64,000 bases of DNA, from the NCBI RefSeq assembly GCF_900113735.1, contig NZ_FOQM01000032.1:28196-92195 (forward strand), given 5' to 3'. Source of the stretch: Bradyrhizobium sp. Gha (GTDB lineage: Bacteria > Pseudomonadota > Alphaproteobacteria > Rhizobiales > Xanthobacteraceae). The translations under genes were made by a program, and so were the position numbers. Of this stretch, positions 55,877 to 64,000 are shown piece after piece (the stretch's first letter is position 1; every line of letters begins with the position of its first letter). The notes under the pieces are model-generated. The model had not been told where the DNA came from. It worked only from the letters and a program-made list of their open reading frames with translations, and ran no database searches.

Positions 55877-56497
55877 ATGGCCAAGCGTCTTGGGAGCCTT
55901 TGCCCGACCTGTGACACGTCGTCAGACGCAGCTCTTTTGGTGCTTGAGAGGCGATTCGTCGCCATAGCAGCAGAACTCCAACGCGAAGTTGGCAATCAGC
56001 TTTCCGACGGCTACTCCACGACAGAGGATGAAGCACTACTAGCCTGCCTCGATCCTATCGAACGGGCGATCATGGAGACCCCGGCACACACGGTAGCAGG
56101 ATTGGGGGTTAAAGCCCGCCATTTGGCCTCTGTTGTATCGGAGTACTGGGAAGGACCGATCGATCAAATCGCTTGGGAAGCAAGAGCGGTACGTCTGCTA
56201 ATCGAAACAGTCTGCAGGATCGCAAACGCGCCTTTGCGCATCGAATACGGTGACGCCGATCCTGTGCTCAAACCGACGAATGAATCGGCTCAGGATCGAG
56301 TGTTGAACAGACCGCAACTCGGCAGCCTGCCGGATAGTCCCATGATCGGCGGGGGCGATCGCGGACTGACACTACTGCGCGCCAACAGCGAGCATCCGCG
56401 ACACCGGCATCTTACCGTTTCTCACAACTTTCGAAGCGAGGAAGGATGCGCCCCGCGAAATCGAGAGTTGGAGCACTCCATACACAATTGCGATTAG
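55877..56497 (+). CDS. Hypothetical protein divergent from XRE regulator
   Basis: The 206-residue product (MAKRLGSLCPTCDTSSDAAL, LVLERRFVAIAAELQREVGN, then EDEALLACLDPIERAIMETP and ARHLASVVSEYWE) is helical, with a CPTC pair near the N-terminus. Residues beyond about 125 look less conserved and may be read-through of a decayed tail. GGAG lies upstream of the ATG. The N-terminal layout resembles a hypothetical protein family I have seen in rhizobia, of unknown function. Confidence 0.6.
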   Translation: MAKRLGSLCPTCDTSSDAALLVLERRFVAIAAELQREVGNQLSDGYSTTEDEALLACLDPIERAIMETPAHTVAGLGVKARHLASVVSEYWEGPIDQIAWEARAVRLLIETVCRIANAPLRIEYGDADPVLKPTNESAQDRVLNRPQLGSLPDSPMIGGGDRGLTLLRANSEHPRHRHLTVSHNFRSEEGCAPRNRELEHSIHNCD

Positions 56498-56606
56498 ACG
56501 AACCAGAAGGCTGGCGTTTCCGCGAGCACGCCGGCGATATCCTGTGAGTTGTTTTAAGAATCAATAGCACGCGCCAGGGGGACCCAGGCGTATTACCGGA
56601 GGACGC

Positions 56607-57275
56607 GTGGCATACGCCTTCGATTTCACGGCTGTCGTCGCGCATTGGCGCGAACTTCTGAAGGGCTGCCTGCTGACGCTGCAACTGTCGCTGCTCGCGA
56701 TGCCGGTCACGCTCGCGATCGCCGTCGCAGCCATGCTCGTGCTGCAGCTGCGGGAGACCATCAGCACCTGGCTCATCGGAACATTCGTCGAGATCGTGCG
56801 CAACACGCCGTTTCTCGTGCAGATATTCTTTCTCTATTTCGGACTGCCCAGCATCGGCGTGCGGCTCGATCCAAATGTCGCGGCGATCATCGCGCTCGGC
56901 CTGAACGGCGCCGCCTATACGATCGAGATCCTGCGTGCTGGCGTAGAGGCGGTGTCGCGCGGCCAGATCGAGGCGGGGCTCGCGCTCGGTCTCAGGCCGA
57001 CGCAGATCTTCCGCTATGTCGTTCTCAAGCCGGCCCTGCGCACCGTGTATCCGGCGATGACCAGCCAGTTCATCTTTCTGATGCTGACATCGAGTATCGC
57101 CTCGTCCATCACAGCCGCCGAGTTGACACACGTCGGGGCGGAGCTCGAGGCTGTGACCTTCCGCAGCTTCGAGATCTACTTCACGATCGCCGGGCTCTAC
57201 CTGGTGATGTCCTTTGGGCTCTCAAAGTTGTTCGCGCTAATCCGGCGCATCAGTTTTTCATATCCTGCGCGGTAA
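56607..57275 (+). CDS. Polar amino-acid-type ABC permease 1
   Basis: The 222-residue HisM/GlnP-family permease starts at GTG 56607 after CCGGAGGACGC. It has about five membrane segments and the family loop (EIVRNTPFLVQIFFLYFGLP; then SRGQIEAGLALGLRPTQIFR). It begins an operon of two permeases, a binding protein, an ATPase and dehydroquinase. Confidence 0.92.
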   Translation: MAYAFDFTAVVAHWRELLKGCLLTLQLSLLAMPVTLAIAVAAMLVLQLRETISTWLIGTFVEIVRNTPFLVQIFFLYFGLPSIGVRLDPNVAAIIALGLNGAAYTIEILRAGVEAVSRGQIEAGLALGLRPTQIFRYVVLKPALRTVYPAMTSQFIFLMLTSSIASSITAAELTHVGAELEAVTFRSFEIYFTIAGLYLVMSFGLSKLFALIRRISFSYPAR

Positions 57276-57298
57276 GAGGTACGCATGCGAGTCCAGCC

Positions 57299-57955
57299 AT
57301 GATCACCTCACTTGGGCCCGCACAGTTTCATCTGCTGCTGGTCGGCACCCTGTGGACGCTGGCCTTGTCGACAGTCGGCTTCCTGTTTGGAGGGCTCGGT
57401 GGACTCGCCGTGGCGTTATGTCGGACGTGCGGTTTGATGGCGCTGGAGCGGTTCGCCGCCGCCTTTATAGAGATATTTCGCGGCACTCCGCTGTTATTGC
57501 AATTGTTCATCGTCTACTACGGCATCGGCCTGCTCAACATATCGATGAGCCCTTGGATCGCGGTATCGATTGCATTCACATTTCACGCGAGCGCCGTCCT
57601 TGGCGAGATCTGGCGCGGATCGATCGAATCGATTCCGCGCGGCCAGACCGAAGCCGCAAAGGCCCTCGGCATCCATTACTGTTTCCGGATGCGCTATATC
57701 ATCCTGCCGCAAGCCCTTAAGATTTCGCTGCCGCCGACCATCGGCTTCTTAGTTCAGCTTATCAAGGGCACGTCCCTAGCCGCGATCATCGGTTTCACCG
57801 AGCTGTCCCGGACCGGAACGCTGCTGTCCAACATCACATACCGGCCGCTGTTGATTTACGCGATTGTCGGCCTGATCTATTTCATCATCTGCTGGCCGCT
57901 ATCGCGACTCGGACGAGCGATGGAACGCCGCCTCTCGCCAGTGATAAGCCAATAA
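57299..57955 (+). CDS. Polar amino-acid-type ABC permease 2
   Basis: The 218-residue permease shows the same HisMQ marks (AAFIEIFRGTPLLLQLFIVY, PRGQTEAAKALGIHYCFRMR) and a C-terminal AMERRLSPVISQ. I chose the ATG at 57299; the open frame extends back across permease 1 in a different frame and that part is not real. It would pair with permease 1 as a heterodimer. Confidence 0.92.
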   Translation: MITSLGPAQFHLLLVGTLWTLALSTVGFLFGGLGGLAVALCRTCGLMALERFAAAFIEIFRGTPLLLQLFIVYYGIGLLNISMSPWIAVSIAFTFHASAVLGEIWRGSIESIPRGQTEAAKALGIHYCFRMRYIILPQALKISLPPTIGFLVQLIKGTSLAAIIGFTELSRTGTLLSNITYRPLLIYAIVGLIYFIICWPLSRLGRAMERRLSPVISQ

Positions 57956-57979
57956 GCCCAAATGAACCAAGGAGGAATT

Positions 57980-58822
57980 GTGATATCGAAATGTTTTCAT
58001 CGTCGCGTGATTGTTTGTGGGCTAGCGCTCATCGCGCCGCTCGGATTGGGAGCCCTGTCTTCACAGCGGGCAGGCGCTCAGACGATCGCGGAAATCAAGC
58101 AGCGCGGCATAGTCAGGATCGGTGTATTGTCGGAGTTGCCCCCGTGGGGCTTCCTCGATGGGTCGGGCAAGCCTGCGGGCTATGACGTGGACGTCGGCGA
58201 GCTGCTCGCCAAGAAGATGGGCGTTAAGGCGGAGTTCGTCGGCATGACCGTCGCCGCGCGTATCGCGCAAGTCATGACCGGTAAGGTCGATATGCTGCTT
58301 GCGACCATGGGCATGTATCCAGAGCGCGCCAAAGTGGTGCAGTTCACCGAGCCTTATGCCGGCATGAAAATCATCCTGCTTGCCAAGAAGGGCCAGATGA
58401 TCGAGAGGCTCGAAGACGCAGCCGCACTTCGCATCGGTGTCGTGCGCGGCGGGGCGCAGGATATTGCCATTACCAAGGGACTGCCCAAGTCCGCCGACAT
58501 TCGCCGCTTCGACGATGACTCCGCCGTCATCCAGGCCCTAATTACTGGGCAGGTGCAGGCCATCGGAGCAAACACCACCTACATGATGAACCTCAACAAG
58601 ATATTCCCCAACAATGAGTTCGAGCAGAAGTTGGTCTTCAACGAGCAGTGGATGGGTATTGCGACCAAACCCGGCCAGAAGGATCTGAACGTCTGGCTAA
58701 ACACCCTTATCGACGAAATCCGGGCCAGCGGTGAATTGGCTGCCGTCAACAAGAAGTGGATCGACCAGCCGCTGCCCGAATTCCCGACCAAGATCGAGGG
58801 CGTTCCCTTTACCGTGCAATAA
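57980..58822 (+). CDS. Polar amino-acid-type ABC substrate-binding protein
   Basis: I favour the GTG at 57980, which sits 5-6 bases after AAGGAGG; the ATG at 57962 is within that site's upstream region. The 280-residue product has a signal peptide (GLALIAPLGLGALSSQRAGA) and a family 3 binding domain (IVRIGVLSELPPWGFLDGSG, KPAGYDVDVGELLAKKMGVK, TGKVDMLLATMGMYPERAKV). Members bind amino acids or related polar acids. With AroQ in the operon, a hydroaromatic acid is a possible alternative ligand. Confidence 0.9.
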   Translation: MISKCFHRRVIVCGLALIAPLGLGALSSQRAGAQTIAEIKQRGIVRIGVLSELPPWGFLDGSGKPAGYDVDVGELLAKKMGVKAEFVGMTVAARIAQVMTGKVDMLLATMGMYPERAKVVQFTEPYAGMKIILLAKKGQMIERLEDAAALRIGVVRGGAQDIAITKGLPKSADIRRFDDDSAVIQALITGQVQAIGANTTYMMNLNKIFPNNEFEQKLVFNEQWMGIATKPGQKDLNVWLNTLIDEIRASGELAAVNKKWIDQPLPEFPTKIEGVPFTVQ

Positions 58823-58834
58823 GCGAGACGCTCC

Positions 58835-59590
58835 ATGCCGGCTACCGTCGATTCCCAAACCGCCATCCTGATGAATGGCGTCAACAAGTACTTTGGCGGA
58901 TTTCACGCGCTGAAGAACATCAATTTCACAGTCGGTAACGGCGAGCGCATCGTGCTGTGCGGACCGTCCGGTTCCGGAAAGTCGACCCTTGTGCGTTGCA
59001 TCAACCAGTTGGAGTCCGTGCAGAGCGGCACGATCGTCGTCGATGGTATCGATCTGACTGCAGGAGGTAAGAACATCGACGCGGTGCGGATGGAAATCGG
59101 CATGGTGTTCCAGCAGTTCAATCTCTTTCCGCACATGACCGTGCTTGAAAACTGTATGCTTGCGCCGTTGAGGGTCCGGGGCGTATCCCGGGACGAAGCG
59201 CGGGCAACAGCGAGACGCGTACTCGGTCGCGTCAAGATCGGCGATCACGCGGAGAAGTACCCAGCTCAGTTGTCCGGCGGCCAGCAGCAGCGCGTAGCGA
59301 TCGCCCGCGCGCTGTGCATGAATCCAAAGATCATGCTGTTCGACGAGCCGACTTCGGCGCTGGACCCGGAAATGGTCAAGGAGGTGCTCGACACCATGAT
59401 CAGCCTTGCCGCTGGCGGCATGACCATGGTCTGCGTCACTCACGAGATGGGCTTCGCACGGGCGGTGGCCGACCGAGTGGTCTTCATGGCTGATGGTGAA
59501 ATCGTCGAAGAGGCATCTCCCGAACAGTTCTTTTTCGCGCCCACACACAAGCGGACGCAGGCCTTTCTCGGCCAGCTTCTCGTCAATTAG
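58835..59590 (+). CDS. Polar amino-acid-type ABC ATPase
   Basis: The 251-residue GlnQ/HisP-type ATPase has Walker A GPSGSGKS, Q-loop VFQQFNLFPH, signature LSGGQQQRVAIARAL, Walker B IMLFDEPTSALD and the switch histidine in CVTHEMGFA. All are intact. It lies 12 bp after the binding-protein gene and 23 bp before aroQ. Confidence 0.94.
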   Translation: MPATVDSQTAILMNGVNKYFGGFHALKNINFTVGNGERIVLCGPSGSGKSTLVRCINQLESVQSGTIVVDGIDLTAGGKNIDAVRMEIGMVFQQFNLFPHMTVLENCMLAPLRVRGVSRDEARATARRVLGRVKIGDHAEKYPAQLSGGQQQRVAIARALCMNPKIMLFDEPTSALDPEMVKEVLDTMISLAAGGMTMVCVTHEMGFARAVADRVVFMADGEIVEEASPEQFFFAPTHKRTQAFLGQLLVN

Positions 59591-59613
59591 ATGTCGTTTG
59601 AATAAGGAAAAAC

Positions 59614-60054
59614 ATGAAGACAATCTTCCTTCTGAACGGACCTAACCTCAACCTCCTTGGCCAGCGCGAACCCGAGATCTACGGGCGAACCACGCTCGCC
59701 GAAATTCGCGAGCTTTGCATCGCCCGCGCCAAGCCGCTTGGCTACGAGATCGACTTCCGCCAGACCAATTTCGAGGGCGAACTGGTTGAGAGCGTGCATC
59801 AGGCGCGCCAAGAGGCCGCAGGTATCATCGTTAATCCGGCCGGCTACACCTTCACCTCGATCGCGCTGCTCGATGCGCTGAAGATGTTCGACGGTCCCAA
59901 GATTGAGCTGCATATCTCGAACGTTCATGCGCGCGAGAGCACCTACCACAACTCGCTGATCTCGCGCACCGTGAGCGGGATCCTAATTGGCTTTGGCGCA
60001 AACGGATATGAGCTCGCCATCGATGCCATGGGTCGATTGTTGGCCTCGGCTTGA
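59614..60054 (+). CDS. aroQ: Type II 3-dehydroquinate dehydratase
   Basis: The 146-residue enzyme has the AroQ signature: FLLNGPNLNLLGQREPEIYG with the flexible-loop Arg and catalytic Tyr, DFRQTNFEGELVE, IIVNPAGYTFTSIAL, and the catalytic His in ELHISNVHARE. It interconverts 3-dehydroquinate and 3-dehydroshikimate, either in aromatic synthesis or in quinate/shikimate breakdown. Its place at the end of an ABC-import operon points to the catabolic use. The aroE remnant lies 8 kb upstream. Confidence 0.93.
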   Translation: MKTIFLLNGPNLNLLGQREPEIYGRTTLAEIRELCIARAKPLGYEIDFRQTNFEGELVESVHQARQEAAGIIVNPAGYTFTSIALLDALKMFDGPKIELHISNVHARESTYHNSLISRTVSGILIGFGANGYELAIDAMGRLLASA

Positions 60055-60309
60055 GCGACGGCTAGTGGAACGGGTGAACGATTTCGAGCTGCGGCATGAG
60101 GCTGGCGAGGTACTCAATCGTTCCAGGCGACGTTCTTTCGCGGAAGGCGGACGGAGCCTCGTCCGGGCCCTTTCGAGTCATAGACGTTGTGCCTGCAGGT
60201 ACTGGCTGGGCCGGTGTCGGTCCTGACGCCCGGCGTCGGGTCCAATGCCGCTCGCGTCCAAGGCGTGTTGGGGTCGATGCAAAGGGCGGTTATCGGACTC
60301 CGGAGCTGG

Positions 60310-60537
60310 TTACTGTAAAGTCGTGCGTTGTCCGGACAGTAATGCTCGAGTGACGGCCTCGAAACGAATAACTGCCGCCGCCATTCGCTTTGCGGCATCC
60401 CTGGCTGCAACGGCATCAACGCTCTTTGCGATTAGCAATTCATTCAATTCTGCTTGGACGGCTACTAGCTGGGCCTTGCACCGGTCCAATTCGGTGAGGA
60501 GCATCACTTCGCGAGCTTGATCAGTTTCGATCGACAT
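60310..60537 (-). CDS. Small helical hypothetical protein
   Basis: The 75-residue product (MSIETDQAREVMLLTELDRC, KAQLVAVQAELNELLIAKSV, DAVAARDAAKRMAAAVIRFE) is strongly helical with coiled-coil-like heptads. GAGAGAACC precedes the ATG. No family recognised. Confidence 0.6.
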   Translation of the reverse strand: MSIETDQAREVMLLTELDRCKAQLVAVQAELNELLIAKSVDAVAARDAAKRMAAAVIRFEAVTRALLSGQRTTLQ

Positions 60538-60587
60538 GGTTCTCTCGGGATGGCAGGTGATTTGCCCGCGCTAACAGAGGAGAGACC

Positions 60588-60689
60588 GTGGCCGCCACGG
60601 CCACGAAGCGCAAGCCGGCAATGGCAAAGGCCACTAAGAAGGCCGCGAAGTCCACGGCACGAAGGACGTCAGCAGCGCGCAAGCGCTGA
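60588..60689 (+). CDS. 33-residue Lys/Ala/Arg-rich H1-like peptide
   Basis: A GTG start follows CAGAGGAGAGACC. The product is MAATATKRKPAMAKATKKAA then KSTARRTSAARKR, with 12 basic residues of 33. It resembles the tail of bacterial histone-H1-like proteins and could bind DNA or RNA. The region just downstream on the same strand carries the TatA-like peptide gene. Too short for the usual gene finders. Confidence 0.5.
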   Translation: MAATATKRKPAMAKATKKAAKSTARRTSAARKR

Positions 60690-60748
60690 CGTTCCCCAAG
60701 CCGAGCAATACGAGGGGCTGTCGAAGCTAGTGAACAGGAAAGCACACC

Positions 60749-60886
60749 ATGGGTGCGACGAGATTTTGGCACCGGATCATCGTTGCCGGTCTGGTCACGC
60801 TGCCGTTCGGCCGCAATCGGGTGAGCGGCCTGATGGCTGATATCGGGAACGGCATTCGAGATTTCCGCAGCGGGGGTTCGCAATAG
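60749..60886 (+). CDS. 45-residue TatA/E-like peptide
   Basis: The frame reads MGATRFWHRIIVAGLVTLPF, GRNRVSGLMADIGNGIRDFR, SGGSQ. It follows the TatA layout: short N-terminus with FWH, a short membrane helix, the FG hinge, and the amphipathic SxLMxDxxxGIxxF helix. The conserved acidic residue near position 8 is replaced by Arg, and the long acidic tail is absent. I find only a weak ribosome-binding site (ACAGGAAAGCACACC). It may be an aberrant Tat paralogue or a relic. Confidence 0.55.
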   Translation: MGATRFWHRIIVAGLVTLPFGRNRVSGLMADIGNGIRDFRSGGSQ

Positions 60887-61027
60887 CCGTCTTCGGCTTA
60901 GGCTTATCGTGCGCCAGCTTCTCGTCGACAGCATCGGGGACGAATTGCGACATGCCGCTGTCGCCCATGAGTTCGCGGGAGCCTTCGCGCTGTTCATCGG
61001 TGAGGTGTAGGTTCTTCGCCGTCCACT

Positions 61028-61690
61028 TTAGCGCAAACCAGCTCTGGCGGACTTCGGGACCAGGCGGCCGAGCAGCAGGTACATCGCGGGCGTCGTGTAC
61101 AGCGTCAAAATCTGCGACAGCAGCAGGCCGCCGACCAGCGCAATGCCGACCGGCTGCCTCAGTTCGTGACCCGCACCCGTGTTCAGGGCCAGCGGGCACG
61201 CGCTCAGAATCGCAACGATGCTGGTCATGAGAATAGGCCTGAAACGGGCGCTCGCAGCCTCGCGGATGGCTTGTGTTGGGGAGAGGTCATCTTTGCGTTC
61301 TGCGGCGATCGCAAAATCGATCATCATGATCGCATTCTTCATCACGATGCCGATGAGCAGGATGCAAGCGATGGATGACATCAGGTTCAGCTCGAGCTTG
61401 GTCAACAAGAGCGCGAGGAAGGCGCCAAAGGTCGCCGATGGGAGGACCGAGAGAACAGTGATGGGGTGAACGACGCTTTCATAGAGCACACCCAGTACGA
61501 TGTAGATCGCGAGCAGGGCGGCGGCAAAGAGCAGGATCGTCGTGCTTTGCGACTGCGATGCCTCTCCGGCTTCGCCACGGAAGTGGGTCTTGACGTCATC
61601 CGGGAGATTGGCCTCGACCTCGGCCTTTCGATACAGGTTTTCATAGGAGATTTCATCGATGACAAGCTCCATTGAGAAGTTGTTCCGACC
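61028..61690 (-). pseudogene. RND efflux permease C-terminal fragment
   Basis: About 215 residues of an AcrB/MdtB-type inner-membrane pump remain: SQSTTILLFAAALLAIYIVL, GVLYESVVHPITVLSVLPSA, the membrane segment LMSSIACILLIGIVMKNAIM, and GIALVGGLLLSQILTLYTTP. The family length is over 1000 residues, so at least four fifths are missing. The frame upstream of about 61690 is not RND sequence. Downstream, another frame (TAKNLHLTDEQREGSRELMG, about 60900-61020) looks like the tail of an unrelated small gene. Confidence 0.85.
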
Positions 61691-61744
61691 CTTGGTACCA
61701 GAGGAGCTCAGCTTATCGAACCGTGATCGCGTCGTGAGGTCCAT

Positions 61745-62111
61745 GCTTAACCGGATGCATGATTCTTTATTTTCCGTCCGTCCGAATGAGGGGCGAGGGA
61801 ATGACGACGTCTAGCGATGCGCCATTCGGCAAATACAAATCGCATAAACTGGATCTTGGAATATATCCTAGCCGCAAGCTAAGGTTTCGCGAGAATCGCC
61901 TGCGCCCTGCTGGCCAGGCGCTGCGCGCAGTTCTCCTGGGATTCCGCGCCAAATTCATGAGCCGCGCGAGCCCCGAAATTCCCTCTGGACCGACCTGAGC
62001 TTAGGGGGAGGGCGACCCGCCACCTGGAACTTTGGGTCGTTTCGTTTGTTTCACTTGTTGCGTTTATTTCGAATAGAGCGTATATGCAAAGCGGTACAAG
62101 GGGAAGAACTG
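61745..62111. other. Intergenic region before the toxin-antitoxin pair
   Basis: No gene seen. The last 80 bp (TTTCGTTTGTTTCACTTGTT and onward, then TATATGC near 62085) are AT-rich and are the likely promoter of the antitoxin gene. Confidence 0.4.
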
Positions 62112-62570
62112 ATGACAATGCCAGCCTACGCCGAAGAGCTAGGAGGTACTCGCCTGCCTTCCGCGAGCGAGAAGGCGGCAGCCAACCAGCTTCGTCAGAT
62201 ACTCGCGTCGCATGCGACGGGAGACGCCAAGCTACGCGTGCTCGATGATGCTCAGAAGGCTGCTGAGATAACCTTGTCGCCGGCCCTGTCGAGTCTCTTA
62301 ATGGAATTGCTTCGACATATCGGTCGCGGCGACGCGGTGACGCTCGTGCCTGTGCATGAGATGTTGACCACGCAGCAAGCTGCCGACATCCTAAATGTCT
62401 CACGTCCGTTTCTGGTCTCGTTGCTCGAGAAGAATGAAATTCAGCACGTGACGGTGGGCCGTCATCGCAGAATTAGGGCGGAGGACCTATTCGCCTATAA
62501 GCGCACGCGTGATGAGAAGCGAGGCAACGCGCTTGGGAAGCTCGCCGAGCTGGACGCGGAGCATCTGTAA
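62112..62570 (+). CDS. Antitoxin with excisionase-type HTH
   Basis: The 152-residue protein starts at 62112 after AAGGGGAAGAACT. Residues about 75-130 (MLTTQQAADILNVSRPFLVS, LLEKNEIQHVTVGRHRRIRA, EDLFAYK) form an excisionase/MerR-like winged helix. The N-terminal half is helical. It is followed 2 bp later by a PIN-domain gene, which is the known arrangement for this antitoxin class. It should bind its own promoter and neutralise the toxin. Confidence 0.85.
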   Translation: MTMPAYAEELGGTRLPSASEKAAANQLRQILASHATGDAKLRVLDDAQKAAEITLSPALSSLLMELLRHIGRGDAVTLVPVHEMLTTQQAADILNVSRPFLVSLLEKNEIQHVTVGRHRRIRAEDLFAYKRTRDEKRGNALGKLAELDAEHL

Positions 62571-62572
62571 GC

Positions 62573-63163
62573 TTGTTTGCGAATCGTTTCACCGCATTCG
62601 TCGATGCGTGCTCGCTTGCGAGCGCGCTCAAAAGAAACTTGCTGCTCTCCTTGGCGGAGGCGGAATTTTTCCGCCTCCGCTGGTCGGCCCGTGTCCTGGA
62701 TGAGACCGAAGCAGCTATTGAAGAAATTCTGAGCGGCAAGGGCTTCGAGGATGCGACGGCTCGCGCAGAACGGGCGCGCGCCAGCATGGAAGCTGCCTTT
62801 GACGACGCCATGGTTACGGATTTTGATAACTTCTTGCCGGTTGCGGCGGGTCTGCCTGATCCCGACGATCACCACGTGGTTGCTGCGGCGACCAAGACGC
62901 AAGCCGCAATAATAGTAACGGAAAACATTAAAGATTTTCCGGCGGCAGTTCTTTCCGACCTGAATATGGAGGCGAAATCCGCCGACGCTTTCATTGCCGA
63001 TACTATCGCCCTCGACGAAGCTCGCGCCGTTGCAGCCATTCGGCGTATGCGCGAACGCTTCAAAAAGCCGGAAATGACGCCAGCCGAGCTATTGCTCGTG
63101 ATGGAGGCTGCTGGACTGATCGAGACGGTTGACTTGCTAAGGCCGCACATCGAATCGATCTAG
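62573..63163 (+). CDS. PIN-domain toxin
   Basis: The 196-residue protein probably starts at TTG 62573. PIN-domain acidic residues are visible: Asp in FVDACSLAS, Glu/Asp in RVLDETEAAIEEI, Asp in GLPDPDDHHVVAAAT, and the end motif IIVTENIKDFPAAVL. PIN toxins are Mg-dependent RNases; relatives such as VapC cut tRNA or rRNA. It is longer than VapC (about 130 residues) with a helical C-terminal extension, placing it in the PIN group paired with excisionase-type antitoxins. Confidence 0.87.
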   Translation: MFANRFTAFVDACSLASALKRNLLLSLAEAEFFRLRWSARVLDETEAAIEEILSGKGFEDATARAERARASMEAAFDDAMVTDFDNFLPVAAGLPDPDDHHVVAAATKTQAAIIVTENIKDFPAAVLSDLNMEAKSADAFIADTIALDEARAVAAIRRMRERFKKPEMTPAELLLVMEAAGLIETVDLLRPHIESI

Positions 63164-63368
63164 TCTAGCCGAACAACGGCTCGCAACCGGACGTTCGGCA
63201 ATCAGCTGGGCCTTTCGGCAGCTGAAATTTCGACGCAAGTTTTGATTTCGGATATTCCATAATGAAGGTTATGCGAATCTTTCGTGTAGACCACCGTTAG
63301 AAAGGTCACACCTGTCCTCATTACAGATGTCACTGTCCCGGCCATGATGGCTTGGGAGTTTTGGTGTG

Positions 63369-64000
63369 ATGACGGTGCTGTCGATGAGCCGAGCGGAGAT
63401 CGACCGGGTTCACGTGCTGAAGGACTTGCTGGCCGAGCGGATACGACCGAGCGAAGCGGCGCAGCTGATGGGCGTGACGAGACGCCAAGTGTTCCGATTG
63501 CTCAAGGCATATCGCGCTGGCGGCCCTGTAGCTCTGATTTCCAAGAAGCGCGGCAAGCCGAGCAATCGGGCGTATCCGGCGGTTGTCCGCACCGAGGCGA
63601 TGGCGCTGATCAAGGCCAATTACGGCGACTTCGGCCCGACGTTAGCGGCAGAGAAGCTTTCGGAGCGGCACGGGCTGCATTTGGGGGTTGAGACGGTGCG
63701 GCGCTGGATGCTGGCCGACGGGCTCTGGCAGGATCGCCGGCAACGGCTCAAACGGGTCTACCAGCCACGGCATCGTCGCGACTGTGTGGGCGAGTTGATT
63801 CAGATCGACGGTTCTGAACACTGGTGGTTCGAGGATCGCGGCCCACAATGCACCCTGCTCGTCTTCATCGATGATGCGACCAGTCGTTTGATGCACTTGC
63901 GCTTTGCAGAGACGGAATCGACCTTTGATTATTTTGCCGCGACGCGCGCCTATTTGCAGCGCTACGGCAAGCCGATCGCATTCTACTCGGATAAGCACGC
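63369..64000 (+). mobile_element. ISNCY-type DDE transposase, cut by window end
   Basis: From the ATG at 63369 the frame stays open to the window end. It has an N-terminal HTH (IRPSEAAQLMGVTRRQVFRL), a second basic HTH segment (YGDFGPTLAAEKLSERHGLH), and the start of an integrase-like DDE core: the first Asp in LIQIDGSEHWWFEDRG, then TLLVFIDDATSRLMHLRFAE, and the second Asp in IAFYSDKH. This fits the ISNCY transposases common in rhizobia. The left end lies in the roughly 200 bp before the start; terminal repeats could not be defined without the other end. Confidence 0.82.

Noticed and set aside
60113..60419. Open frames between aroQ and the small helical protein
   Set aside because: No start signals and no protein-like pattern; treated as intergenic.

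Overview
The window looks like a chromosomal segment of a Bradyrhizobium-type alphaproteobacterium. It is GC-rich and carries an Omp25/31-type outer-membrane protein, many ABC importers for small solutes, and numerous short lineage-typical secreted or membrane proteins. No rRNA, tRNA or CRISPR array was seen. The genus assignment is inference from gene content.

Region by region. (1) 1-5.3 kb is a decayed zone: remnants of an ATP-dependent DNA ligase, a cold-shock protein, acetate kinase and two small genes, beside intact small genes including a 52-residue peptide with a double-glycine-type leader. (2) 5.5-12.5 kb is a ribose-type ABC operon in which the second permease is fused to a strictosidine-synthase/SMP-30-like propeller and is followed by a free propeller protein. 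(3) 13.2-19.2 kb is a minus-strand operon (taurine/sulfonate-type ABC importer, class III CoA-transferase, HMG-CoA-lyase-like enzyme) divergent from a GntR-type regulator. (4) 19.3-31.2 kb holds IS remnants, a GGDEF-EAL protein overlapping an amino-acid-type binding protein, a chemoreceptor, cysteine synthase, and remnants of photolyase, a quinoprotein and a class III cyclase. (5) 31.9-41 kb is mainly small Bradyrhizobium-type genes, a protein-isoaspartate methyltransferase and a broken GH15 glucanohydrolase. (6) 41.2-49.2 kb has an HtrA protease and then a rare-sugar locus: epimerase, full ABC importer, aldo/keto reductase. (7) 49.6-52.7 kb is a dead minus-strand operon of two flavin dehydrogenases, a shikimate dehydrogenase and an acyl-CoA ligase fragment. 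(8) 53.1-60.1 kb has a hydroxyproline-epimerase-family enzyme, an XRE regulator with a divergent partner, and an amino-acid-type ABC importer ending in type II dehydroquinase. (9) 60.3-64 kb has tiny genes (H1-like basic peptide, TatA-like peptide), an RND remnant, a PIN toxin-antitoxin pair and the start of an insertion sequence that runs off the window.

Functionally, the intact genes are mostly nutrient scavenging: two sugar-type, one sulfonate/organic-acid-type and one polar-amino-acid-type importer, each next to candidate catabolic enzymes. About a dozen and a half pseudogenes, several joined end to end, indicate repeated deletion and transfer between these operons.
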